Source: Helicostylum pulchrum (Eukaryota > Mucoromycota > Mucoromycetes > Mucorales > Mucoraceae). Taken from it: 64,000 nucleotides of DNA. Numbering within the stretch: position 1 is the first letter of the stretch; each line of letters begins with the position of its first letter. Below, one piece after another: positions 35,606 to 45,029 of this stretch. The DNA lies in NCBI GenBank assembly GCA_025677825.1, contig JAIXMO010000060.1, forward strand, positions 103,862 to 167,861, given 5' to 3'. The notes below the pieces were generated by a model that saw only the letters and a program-made list of their open reading frames with translations, was not told where the DNA came from and searched no databases. The position numbers and the translations under genes are program-made.

Positions 35606-35728
35606 ACAACAAAAAAAGGAATTTTATTTATAACATTTTTTAACACTATCCTTTAGAACCAAAGAAAAAAAGCCGATTAACAACAAAAAGATGTATGATC
35701 TGTAACCAGAATCTCAACGTATTTATCT

Positions 35729-36010
35729 TTACTCGGGTATAGGGGACAGACGTGGTCGGTGAGGATACGTAGCAGCAGCATATCCGCGTCCATATCTGGT
35801 CGTTACATCCTCCTCTGGAACACGAACAATGTTCTGACGAATAAAGTCGTGACGATAACCGTGGGGAAGTTTACGAAAACCGCGGGGAACACTACCACCA
35901 CTAATACTACCACCACCACCACCACCACCACCATTACCACCGGAACGACTGCGAGTAGCACCACCACGAACACCACGAGTACTTTTTGAAGAACTAGAAC
36001 CGCCACCCAT
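35729..36010 (-). CDS. array gene 6: Gly/Ser/Arg-rich small protein, C-terminus lost by stop codons
   Basis: 93 aa. Starts MGGGSSSSKSTRGVRGGATR, followed by a run of eight Gly and a Tyr/Arg-rich half ending RPRLSPIPE and TAA. Downstream, in the same frame, three stops interrupt what would be the family tail and the sequence then reads DSGYR. Gene 7 continues through the same point without stops, so the C-terminal motif here is lost. Gly2/Ser6 again fit N-myristoylation. Confidence 0.55.
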   Translation of the reverse strand: MGGGSSSSKSTRGVRGGATRSRSGGNGGGGGGGGSISGGSVPRGFRKLPHGYRHDFIRQNIVRVPEEDVTTRYGRGYAAATYPHRPRLSPIPE

Positions 36011-36214
36011 TTATCAATAACGGAAAGAAGAAAGAAAGAGTGATTTTTTTTAACAGTATTTGTCCAATATGCTTACCTTTTATACTGTAATTTTTTTTTC
36101 TGATTCATTGTAGAAAAAAATTCAAAGCAGAATATCTTATTGGCAACCATGATGAACTTTAATAAAGTATATTTTGAAGTTGTATAGGAGTAAATCAAAA
36201 GACGTCAATAACTT

Positions 36215-36310
36215 TCCCTCTGATCAGCACATGGTACCCGTATTCGTATTTTACCAACAGAAGCTTTATAGGTATAACAACAACCAATTTACAATAATAA
36301 CAATAACAAC
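36215..36310 (-). pseudogene. remnant of array gene 2 type
   Basis: GATCAGCAC, GGTACCCGT, GAAGCTT and CAATTTACAATAATAAC landmarks align with gene 2; start codon and Cys codons are lost. The copy near 36875-36960 is nearly the same sequence, reflecting unit duplication. Confidence 0.45.
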
Positions 36311-36396
36311 AAAAAAGGAATTTATTTATAACATTTTTAAAACTATTCTTTAAAACAAAAAAAGTTGATTAACAACAAAAAAGGTATAATCTGCAT

Positions 36397-36669
36397 TTAG
36401 CGACCAAAAGAGCTGTAACCAGAATCTCGACGTGTGTCTCTTTCTTCAGTTATGGTGGGTAGACGTGGTCGTTGATGGAACCTATCTGCAGCATATGAGG
36501 ATCCACCATATCTGCGTCCACCATATCTGGCTTCTGCATCCGCCTCTGCTACAGCAACAGCGGCGGAACGATTACCACCGGAGCCTTGGCCATTACCACC
36601 GGAACGACTACGAGTAGCACCACCACGAACACCACGAGTACTTTTTGGAGAACTAGAACCGCCACCCAT
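36397..36669 (-). CDS. array gene 7: Gly/Ser/Arg-rich small protein with complete DSGYSS tail
   Basis: 90 aa. The N-terminal 30 residues are almost identical to genes 6 and 8 (MGGGSSSPKSTRGVRGGATR, SRSGGNGQGSG). An Ala/Glu stretch (AAVAVAEADAEARYGG) and Tyr/Gly repeats follow, then RPRLPTITEERDTRRDSGYSSFGR. This is the only copy of the Gly-rich subtype that keeps the terminal D-S-G-Y-S-S. Confidence 0.6.
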   Translation of the reverse strand: MGGGSSSPKSTRGVRGGATRSRSGGNGQGSGGNRSAAVAVAEADAEARYGGRRYGGSSYAADRFHQRPRLPTITEERDTRRDSGYSSFGR

Positions 36670-36874
36670 TTATCAATAACAGAAAGAAGAAAAGAAAGAG
36701 TGATTTTTCTAACAATATTTGTCCAATATGGTTACCTTTTATACTGTAGTTTTTTCCAGCTCAGTGTATAAAATAATTCAAAGTAAAATATCCTATTGAC
36801 AACCATGATTAATTTTAATAAAGCATATTTTGAAGTTGTATAGGAGTAAATCAAAAGACGTCAATAACTTTCCC

Positions 36875-36960
36875 TCTGATCAGCATATGGTACCCGTATC
36901 CGTATTTTAACAATAGAAGTTTTATAAGTATAACAACCAATTGACAATAATTATAATAAC
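36875..36960 (-). pseudogene. remnant of array gene 2 type
   Basis: Parallel to 36215-36310 (GATCAGCATATGGTACCCGT, then CAATAGAAGTTTTATAAG, then CCAATTGACAATAATTA). The ATG is changed to TTG. Confidence 0.45.
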
Positions 36961-37069
36961 AACAAAAAAAGGAATTTTATTTAAAACATTTTTTTAACAC
37001 AATTCTTTAGAAGTTGATTAACAACGAAAAGGTGTATGATCTGTAGCCACAATTTCAACGTGTTTATCT

Positions 37070-37261
37070 TTATTCATATATAGTGGGCAGACGTGGTCGT
37101 TGATTATACGTAGATGCAGCATATCCGGCTCCATACCCGGCTGGTGCATTATTGGAGGAACCATTACTACCGGAGCCTTGGCCATTACCACCGGAACGAC
37201 TACGAGTAGCTCCACCACGAACACCACGAGTACTTTTTTGAGAACTAGAACCGTTACCCAT
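37070..37261 (-). CDS. array gene 8: short Gly/Ser/Arg-rich protein, truncated tail
   Basis: 63 aa. Starts MGNGSSSQKSTRGVRGGATR and ends RPRLPTIYE. The following in-frame sequence has the same stop pattern as gene 6 (stop, Arg, stop, x, Arg, stop) before a degraded NCGYRS. Shared promoter module at 37373-37398. Confidence 0.55.
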   Translation of the reverse strand: MGNGSSSQKSTRGVRGGATRSRSGGNGQGSGSNGSSNNAPAGYGAGYAASTYNQRPRLPTIYE

Positions 37262-37817
37262 TTATAAATAACAGAAAGAAGAAAAGAAGGCTTGATTTTT
37301 TTAACAATATTTTTCAAATATGCTTACCTTTTATATTATAATATTTTTTTTCTGGATCATTGTATAAAATAGGCCGTCTTATTGACAACTATAGTCCCTT
37401 TCAATAGTATCCTCATCGCGACTTTTAAAGGACGTTAAATAAATATGAGAATATAAAGCTCCTCGTACATCTAAAAGAACCTTTTTAATAATGCAATTCG
37501 AATATATTTCGTTTAGTTATTATAAAGTTGCGGCAAAAAAAAAACGATGTGTTTTTATTTATTGACAACTAAAATAATACAGCGTAGTAGCCAAAAATAA
37601 CTCAAAGTTAATTTATGACAATCTTACCGAATATACTTTTTTTTTCTTCAAACAAACAATCAAACTCTTTATTCACTGAACACATTATTATTTTTTAACC
37701 ATGTCTTACAGTGACAACTAACAGTAATTGATTTTACATCAATATCTATTACTATTTATTGGACCCATTTAAAACGAGTTTCCAGACCTTGAAGATTCTC
37801 CCAACCCTTCTTCGCGG

Positions 37818-38240
37818 TTATATGACTTCCCTATAAAGTCTTGTTGACAATGGACATTTAAGATCTCCCTGGAGACAGTCTGCTATGCATGACCTATGAT
37901 AATGATGTCTAAACCTTTTTTTAAAAAAAATCAATAAAAATATATACTAACTACAGCTGTAAAAAAATTATTTTACCATAATTTGCATACTATATCATTA
38001 TGCTCGTAATCAGATAAACATATACAGCATAAAGCATCTTCTTTTGGAGTAATCGTTATTTCTTCAAAATAAGCCGTATCCTCTACGTCTCCAAGCTTAT
38101 ACTTTTTATAACTTTTAGCAAGTTTTAATATAAACTCTGGATTGTGTTCGTTAGAAATCTTTGGAGTAATTAGTTCTTGTGGCTCGCCATTTAATACAGG
38201 TATTGCACTAATTTCTTCTTTCTTTTCTTTTAGATTTACT
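37818..38240 (-). pseudogene. broken RING-H2 zinc-finger gene
   Basis: Minus-strand reading from about 38240 gives KEKKEEISAIPVL, then a linker, then DALCCICLSDYEHNDIVCKL (RING C-x2-C ... C) and a stop within TGGTAA at 37973-37978, which could be a donor. After about 60 bases the RING continues in a new piece (37913-37818): HHYHRSCIADCLQ then LKCPLSTR. The final RING cysteine is Ser (CPLS instead of CPLC), and the join gives TGA or a frame break. No start codon was found. It looks like a dead secreted-or-membrane RING-H2 E3 ligase C-terminus, but a spliced functional form cannot be excluded. Confidence 0.5.
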
Positions 38241-38521
38241 CAAGACTTCCAGGGCAGTTATATTAGGTCGTGTGTTACACCTATATAAAGAAAATGGGCC
38301 AGAATTTATATAACCCTATGTGAGTATTATTACTTTTTATCTTACGATTAACACATGGTAGACATAATGTCACAGATACATACAACGTCGAGGATAGGAA
38401 GGCAACCAAATATTCTAGAATAATAAATACCATCGTAGTATAGTACAATTTTGGTGATTCCTGACTACATGGTCGAAACGTAGACAATACATAGTGTCCA
38501 GCAAGAAAAAAAACCACGGTC

Positions 38522-38885
38522 AACAGATCCCATCAGTTGAGAACTGGACATCCAATCACCTCCTCCTACTACTGCTGTGTCACTGGCGGATGACATTTGT
38601 GAAGCACTATCAGAAAAAGTTGAATTGGATCTGGACATAATGGTACTACGAATAGTATGACGTTTATGACGACTACTTGTTGTTGTATCTAATTTATACA
38701 TTCGAAGTTGACTACGTTCAATGACCATAAAGCAATCTCTCCAGTCTCTGTGTTTAGCCTTTTAACCTGTGCGTTCTAATAGATGCTTACGGACCACCAT
38801 ACCTTCTCTATAAAAAGGTGCATTACTGATGTAACATATAGGGATATCAGTATTTTGAAGGTAAGATGCGTTTGATTAATATTGC
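38522..38885 (-). pseudogene. inverted partial copy of the Sec7-PH gene (PH region, segment A)
   Basis: Reverse complement matches about 21466-21854 of the Sec7-PH gene at very high identity. An in-frame TAA replaces Gln in the segment after LLERTG, so it cannot encode the PH domain intact. It ends exactly at GTTGACC, the same parental point where the other copied segment (41449-43160) begins, and abuts the LINE-like element on its other side. Confidence 0.8.
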
Positions 38886-38889
38886 ATTA

Positions 38890-40708
38890 CAGATGAGTTG
38901 GAACCAAAATTCCGTTTTTATTTAAAAGTCGCAATGAGGGGATTAAAAGACTGTGGTATTTACAAAGAAAAGAGGAGAGGAGAAAAGAAAGGAAATAAAA
39001 TTAAATAAAAATGAAGTCGTCAAACAGACTTCTATTACTTTTACTATTTGTCGTCGAGTTACGTTTCAGAATTGAGTTGATTCAGAGTTTTTGTGATGGC
39101 GATTATGATGTTTGTGGAAATAAATGGAGTGCTATCAAAGGCGAATCGCCAGTAGGCTCGCCAAATATGAAGAAGAGTACACGCAAATATTTGATATGTG
39201 CTTAATTCAGGAAGTGAAGTTATAGTGGAATCCCTTTTGAAATGATTTGGTAGGGATAACGATAAAATGGAAGGAAGGAGGGCAGATATAGAGGAAGGAG
39301 TGCCTGTAGAGGAAATGTAGGATGTAATGATATTGAACCATATAGAATTTTTAGAGGGACAGGCGAAGAGAAAGTGATCCACTGTTTCTTCAGATATCGA
39401 TGTGGACAAACAGAGGAGGCAATTGGGTGATTCAGTTTTATCGGGAAAGAATTTATGTAATATAGATTTTGTTGGTATTTTGTTATGGATTGCTCGGTAC
39501 CAAATAGTTCGAGCAGGTAAAGGAGTTTTGAGATACCAAAACTCTAGAGTTGATGATCAGTGGTGGTTGTGAAGGAGGTGAGATGAGACTTTTGTAATAT
39601 TTTATAGAAGTGACAGCCCATTTAGTTGTAGGTTTAGGATTGGTGCGAAGAGCAGATGAGATAGATGATAGTTCCAAGTTCCTGGAAGTGAGGGGTTCGG
39701 GCGGTATGTTAGGAGAGAGAAGACACTGAGCCGCAAAGAAAAGGTGAAAGAATATTTTACGCTGCAGGATAAGATTTATCACAAAACTGGACATGTTGCG
39801 AAAACGAATAATTTCTGTCTCTAAAGAGCGTACGCGAAAGTCTTGTCGATCAAGATCGAATAAAAAAACATCCGATGTGAGAAGTTTCTTAACGCCGGGT
39901 AATTATGTAGCAGTTGTTGAGGTATAGTAAAAGTAATAAAAGCTGGATGAGACTCCGGAAGAGGATGGGTAATTATATCTAGAAAGGGGAGGGAAAGACA
40001 GGTAGAAGCATTAACATGACAACGATCAAAAGGACGAGGTAACATGTCAATGGTGCGAAAGAAATTATTAAAAATGTTTAAAAAATGTAAGTTACCATTA
40101 AAAACAGTAGATTGCCAAGGAGGAGAGCGACAGGAAGAAAATATCAGTGGGAAGAGATATGATGGAAATTGAGGAGAGGAGTAATACCAATGAAGCGCGT
40201 ATCGAAGTACAGAGAGACTAGTGAGAGAGTGTGAGGGGGTTACTGGTGATTGATCCGAGACTAGTAGAGGTCGAACCCATCGCCATTGAAGGGCATTTTG
40301 TTGTTTGACCGGATCGAGGATACCAAGGCCGCCTTTGGACCGACCTATTTGAAGAGTATCGAAAGCTAATCTAGGGAAAATATTGTGATTAATAAATTGA
40401 GTGCCAATACCACGTATAGTGAGAAGTTGAGCTTTGGTGAATATAAATAGGCGCATGACGTGCCATAGACGAGAAAAGATTAAAATGTTTAGTATTATGG
40501 CTCTACCACGAATAGATAATTGTCGTTGCTGGTGTATAAAGCAATGCTTTCGAATAAGAGAGCAGAGTTGATCGAAATATAAATTACGTTGTTTTACATT
40601 GGAGCATATAGCAAAGCCAAGGTAAATTAGTGGTGAAGGGGAATGCTGGTCATGCCAGGTGGTGATGTTGGATGCGTTTAAGGTGTGTTGCCAGTTAGTG
40701 TGGATAGC

Positions 40709-40745
<37 letters not shown>

Positions 40746-41400
40746 TGATTTGTTATAATTCAAAAGAGAGTTAGAGGCAGCAGAATAAATATTGACCGCT
40801 TCTTGAAGTAGAATAAAATCGTTTGGATTCTTTAAAAAAAACCAAAGTATCATCTGCGTAAGCTAATATTTTGATGGGATTTGGTGGTATATAGTGATTT
40901 AGGTGGAGTGGAGGAGGAGCTTCTCGTTGAAGATTAAATCCTTGAAATGTTTCATTTTGGTGTATTGATCTAATAAAAGGATCGAATGCAATGTTGAATA
41001 GTAGAGGACTGAGTGGATCCCCTTGGCGAAGTCCTCTGAGTCGGGTGAAAGGTGTGTTGGTAATATGTCCATTTACATTAACTTGAATCTGTGTAGAAAA
41101 TAAAAGTGAAATAATACTATTTATTATAGATGTAGGTGTAGACATGAGTTTACTATCGTTACGTTTAATGGTTGTAGGACCTATTGATACTGCGGTGGGG
41201 ATATAAGATTGTCGTTGATTGAGTCAAAATCTTTTACGAGTTGGAGGTAATTCTATAGAATTAGAACTATTGTCCTGTAAAAGTAATGGTTCAGTGAGAT
41301 CAGAACTACTAGGATTATTAGACAAAGTGTTATCGATAGAGGTTTGGGAAAGCGGTGTCAAATTCGCTGTTGGTTTATCAGTAATTATAAAATAAAAATA
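38890..41400 (-). mobile_element. non-LTR (LINE-like) retrotransposon fragment, broken
   Basis: Minus-strand fragments in order: about 41395-41160 (disordered ORF1-like segment ending in a TGA within a KRF context), 41145-40771 (reverse-transcriptase palm: LRGLRQGDPLSPLLFNIAFD and ILAYADDTLVFF with the YADD catalytic box), 40456-39821 (thumb-like region with SKGGLGILDP), 39794-39483, and 39409-39059 with the C-terminal zinc-knuckle-like VDHFLFACPS. Multiple stops and frame breaks separate them. A GA microsatellite at 40711-40741 interrupts the RT. No endonuclease domain is visible; the ORF1-like piece is joined directly to mid-RT. Inactive. Confidence 0.8.
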
Positions 41401-41448
41401 TCGGTTTTTTTAAAACTATACAAAAGTTATGTATAGCGGAAAGAAGTA

Positions 41449-42570
41449 TATTTATATAAAAAAGAATAAGCTCCTTTAAAAGATGCGCATAAAAACAAAA
41501 TACGTTTGTAAAAAAAAAAAAAAAAAAAAAAAAAGACCATAATATGATTTAAAAAGCATGTTTACATGGATGTTTTATTGTAACAGTTGATGGTTTAAAG
41601 TTTAGAATGGCTAGACAAGTCATAAAAGTTGCCAATAAGATCTTGATTACAAGCATAAGCAGTTCTAAGTATTTGATAAGCTTTCTTCTGTCATCATTCC
41701 ATAACGCTTGAGATTTGCTTTAACTATTACTTCTCAACTTCAAGTTGAAAAGTAATAGTCTGGTGCTCACACGCCGTAAATGTGTTCCGTATTTTATAAT
41801 AAATTTAGTATATAATTACGCCCTTATTTACTTTCAAAAAGTTTACCTTTAAACATTGCAAGAAAACGAGGGATAACAATATCAGCCAGTGACTTCCAGC
41901 AAAGCAACAACAAAATACATGTGTGCAGGGATCGGAGTGTGTCACGTCGTAGGACATCAGGACGTCGAGCCTAATACAGAGCTGCATTGAAATTGCTTGA
42001 CGTTTTTGACTCCTTCATCAAACAACAACATCTTCCCATTAATAAGTTGTATGGTCCGATTAAGTTACATCTTCCAATAGTTAGCTACGAACTGTGCATC
42101 AACTTCTAATCACAACATCTTGGAAAAGCAATATCAGTTTTTTGAGACGTCCATTGCCAAGGACAGGCATTGAGTCTCGCAAGCTAAGTGGGAACAGATA
42201 AAATTGTTTGAAGACTGTCCCTCCCTCAAAACAACAAACCTTTTGTCATCTTTTTTATCGATCAAGTTCCATCTTTTTCCTAGAAGCTGTGAAAAAAAGT
42301 AAATGCCTATTCAAAAGTGTAATTATTGTTAAAGAAGAAACAATATCTGCTTTGGCGCATCCTCGTATTTTAAATACGATTACCGCAGCATATAAATAAA
42401 GAACGTCATCAAAACCAAAAGGGCATAGCTGCTTTGATTTTGGAAAGGAAAAAACCTGTCTTTTATTAGAAAAATAAAAGGTTTGTTAAGATTAATACAC
42501 TCTATAGTGATGAAAATAGGTAAAGGAAGAATAAATAATATGTATAACATCAAGTTATATAAAAAAAAAA

Positions 42571-42606
<36 letters not shown>

Positions 42607-43160
42607 CATGTCAAGACGACATAATTTCTTGCTGCAAAGCAAGTGATTTTTCTATAGAATCACAATAATTTTGAAACTTTATGATTTCGTGTAAAAGATA
42701 GTGTGATTTTGCTTCCCAGTTGGATAAAACCTTTATGCTTAATTTTGCGCAAGAAGCAAACTTTTGTTCTACTCTTGGTTTAATATCACGATGCTGATCC
42801 AGTTCAGTCGACAAGTCTTGCACGTATCGAATTAACGCTTGTAATTGAGTTGCTTCATCTAGAATACTACTGCTCATCATTGGAGTTGGTGCCTGCCAAT
42901 CATTGATAATAGGTGTACTACCAGGTACCAGCAAACACTCACCCCAGCCGTATTCCATTGAACTTACGCCACCAGCTAAAGGTTCTTTACTTTCTCTAGC
43001 AGCCCAATAGTTACATGTTGATACCCACTCTAATACTTGTTCTGATGAACCTACTTGAAACAAAAATACAGATCCATTGGACTGTTGTAATGCAAATGCA
43101 TGTTGACGTTGTCGACTATAGCCGGAAGGTAATGCGTTGGCTAATGTATGCTTTAGGCAG
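41449..43160 (-). repeat. inverted copy of 21848-23542 (segment B)
   Basis: Matches the parental segment nearly base for base, including the long A/T run (now T run at 42570-42602) and the palindrome. Boundaries: right edge at TTTAGG/CAGC (about 43157), left edge within the TATATAAATATA stretch (about 41450). It begins at the parental breakpoint where segment A (38522-38885) ends, with a shared CC. Confidence 0.85.
42611..43157 (-). pseudogene. 3' half of the duplicated Sec7-PH gene
   Basis: Open to the normal stop and identical in protein to the parental C-terminal 150 residues (WVSTCNYWAARESKE to QEIMSS), but it lacks the Sec7 domain and most of the PH domain. Upstream of 43157 the sequence changes to unrelated AT-rich DNA with a stop. 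Retained openness reflects recency, not necessarily function. Confidence 0.8.
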
Positions 43161-43214
43161 CTAGATTTGTTAATATTTTAATCTTTAGTAAAAAAGTTAG
43201 TAAATAATAAAAAA

Positions 43215-43515
43215 CCACAATTTCCTTTTTGCAACTTTTCTCCCTAAGAAAGGAACCAGTTCGGCTTAGGTTGAATAATAGTGGAAGTAACAAAAGAAAC
43301 AGAAGCGTTTGAAGGTACCGATACCCTACTGGCTTATTGAGCATCCTGTTGCTGTTTTTCTTGTCTTCTTTTCTGTCTGTCTAAGCGCAATTGTTCTTCT
43401 CTTCTTAATTCTTGAGCTCTTCTTCTTTGAAGAACCAATTTACTTGTACAACTCTTACCGAATTAGCTTCCAAAGTATTTGGATCATTAAGTCTTCGTAC
43501 CGAATCACTCATTTT
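43215..43515 (-). pseudogene. decayed N-terminal coding fragment, possibly the missing 5' end of the Sec7-PH copy
   Basis: From an ATG at about 43512 the minus strand reads MSDSVRRLNDPNTLEANS, then after a single-base frame change LQRRRAQELRREEQLRLDRQ and QEKQQQDAQ, an in-frame TAA, then ASRVSVPSNASVSFV and a second stop. The charged coiled coil followed by a Ser-rich linker suits the N-terminus of Sec7-PH ArfGEFs, and it sits just upstream of the copied 3' half in the same orientation. The assignment is inference. Confidence 0.4.
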
Positions 43516-44293
43516 AAATATAAAAGAAAGATTTTTAAACTATTTTATTCAAATCAGTTTTTTTTCTAGGTATGATATATACAAAATATAATATGCTCAG
43601 CATTAAACTATATACCTGGTATTAATACAATACGCAGCTGAAACCATCGATTTATTACGTTATGTTTGTAAAGAAGTAGTATAAATTAGCACAAGTGGAG
43701 GGGTTTTTTTTTATTACATAAAAACCAGCTTAGTTTTTTTTTAATCACGTAAAGATCAGTTTTTTTTTATGAAAAACTTCTTACAGTACTTTACAAAACG
43801 TTTGTATCGCAGGTATAACATCTAATAATATACGTAGACTGATCTAGTGAGTGCTAAACCTCATTTCCTATCCATGTATATCGTACACTTTTATAGACAC
43901 CGTACCCTCTTTATAATTTTCGACAACCCCACCCTTTTCTTTTTTCCCGTATATTAACTTACAAGCAAAAATGACAGAACGTCTCGGTGATCTGATTCCG
44001 TTTGATTCTGCTTCCGGATTTCTTTTTCCAAGCCAATTACTTCCAACTTTTTTTTTAAAAAAAAAACCAAAGGACGTTACGTGCACCACATCCCAAATAT
44101 GACCATAACTTTTGCTATACACAACATAAAAACGCGAAAAACGACCGTTCGACTAAGAATCGTTTCTATTATATGTTTCTTTATATAAAATAGTGTATAA
44201 CCTATGTTTAAAAATCATAAAAAGCATGATAATCACGTGACCTAGCATTTTGTTTTTAGCTCTTGTATAATATTGTGATTTTCTAAATAAAAA

Positions 44294-44366
44294 GCCTAGC
44301 TAGCTCAATCGGTAGAGCGTAAGACTCTTAATCTTAAGGTTGGGGGTTCGACCCCCCCGTTGGGCT
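44294..44366 (+). tRNA. tRNA-Lys (anticodon CUU)
   Basis: 73 bases fold as a full cloverleaf. Acceptor stem GCCTAGC/GTTGGGC with wobble pairs; D arm GCTC..GAGC with A-box TAGCTCAATCGGTAGAGC; anticodon stem TAAGA/TCTTA with loop CTCTTAA, anticodon CTT; T arm GGGGG TTCGACC CCCCC containing the B box GGTTCGA-like core. No intron. A T-run that could terminate Pol III follows shortly (ACATTTTTGC). Confidence 0.95.
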
Positions 44367-44877
44367 TACATTTTTGCACATTTTTCTTCAATGTAGTGTA
44401 TGTAGATGCTGTTACCCATCTTGTTCTGTTGTCAGAGTTATTGTTAATCAATAGATAGTATAATAAAAGGATAATAAGGTAATAGTAAGAAAAGCGAGCA
44501 CCAGTTCCTGTTTTATAAGCAGAACGACTTAAGAGATAAAGGTAAAAAGTACAATGGAAAGTAGGATCCAAGGGAATTCAGGAACAAAATAAAATAAAAA
44601 GTAAAGATAAAGTAAAAGAGCTTGATTTAAAGGACTTTTATAAGTTAAGAGAAGTATAAAATTAAAATTTTTACAGAAAGTGAATTACATTTTTATTATC
44701 AAAAAGAAGGTAGTATTTATATATTTTTATGTTTTTAGTTTTGGTTATTATTTGATAAGAGCTTCAGGCTTGATGATTTTATATTTTTTAGACTTGATCC
44801 ACAATTATTTTTCAAATTTGGTTCTTCGTGTAACAGTACAACAAAGACTCTTTTTGCTATCTGCACGCGTAAAAAAA

Positions 44878-44982
44878 ATGGAATGTAACCAGATGAAAAA
44901 CCTCTTTATTCTATCAGTTATAGTATTATTATTATTTCCATCGTATGGTGCTTGTTGGATGTTTCGAGCCGACTCTTTATAA
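44878..44982 (+). CDS. possible 34-aa secreted peptide
   Basis: MECNQMKNLFILSVIVLLLF followed by PSYGACWMFRADSL would be a signal sequence with a nine-residue mature end. It is short and lies in an AT-rich spacer downstream of the tRNA; it may be chance or the first exon of the next gene. Confidence 0.2.
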   Translation: MECNQMKNLFILSVIVLLLFPSYGACWMFRADSL

Positions 44983-45029
44983 AATTATAAATATAAAAAA
45001 ACAATGAACGGGTTGAATATAAAAATAAG

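Noticed and set aside
35759..36006. Thr-rich plus-strand frame and Val-rich minus frame across array gene 6
   Set aside because: They are antisense or alternative readings of the Gly/Ser-rich codons; composition is explained by repeats of GGT/ACC.
41805..41987. 60-aa frame identical in both copies of the duplicated flank
   Set aside because: Identity follows from recent duplication of non-coding DNA; the sequence has no domain or codon bias supporting a gene.
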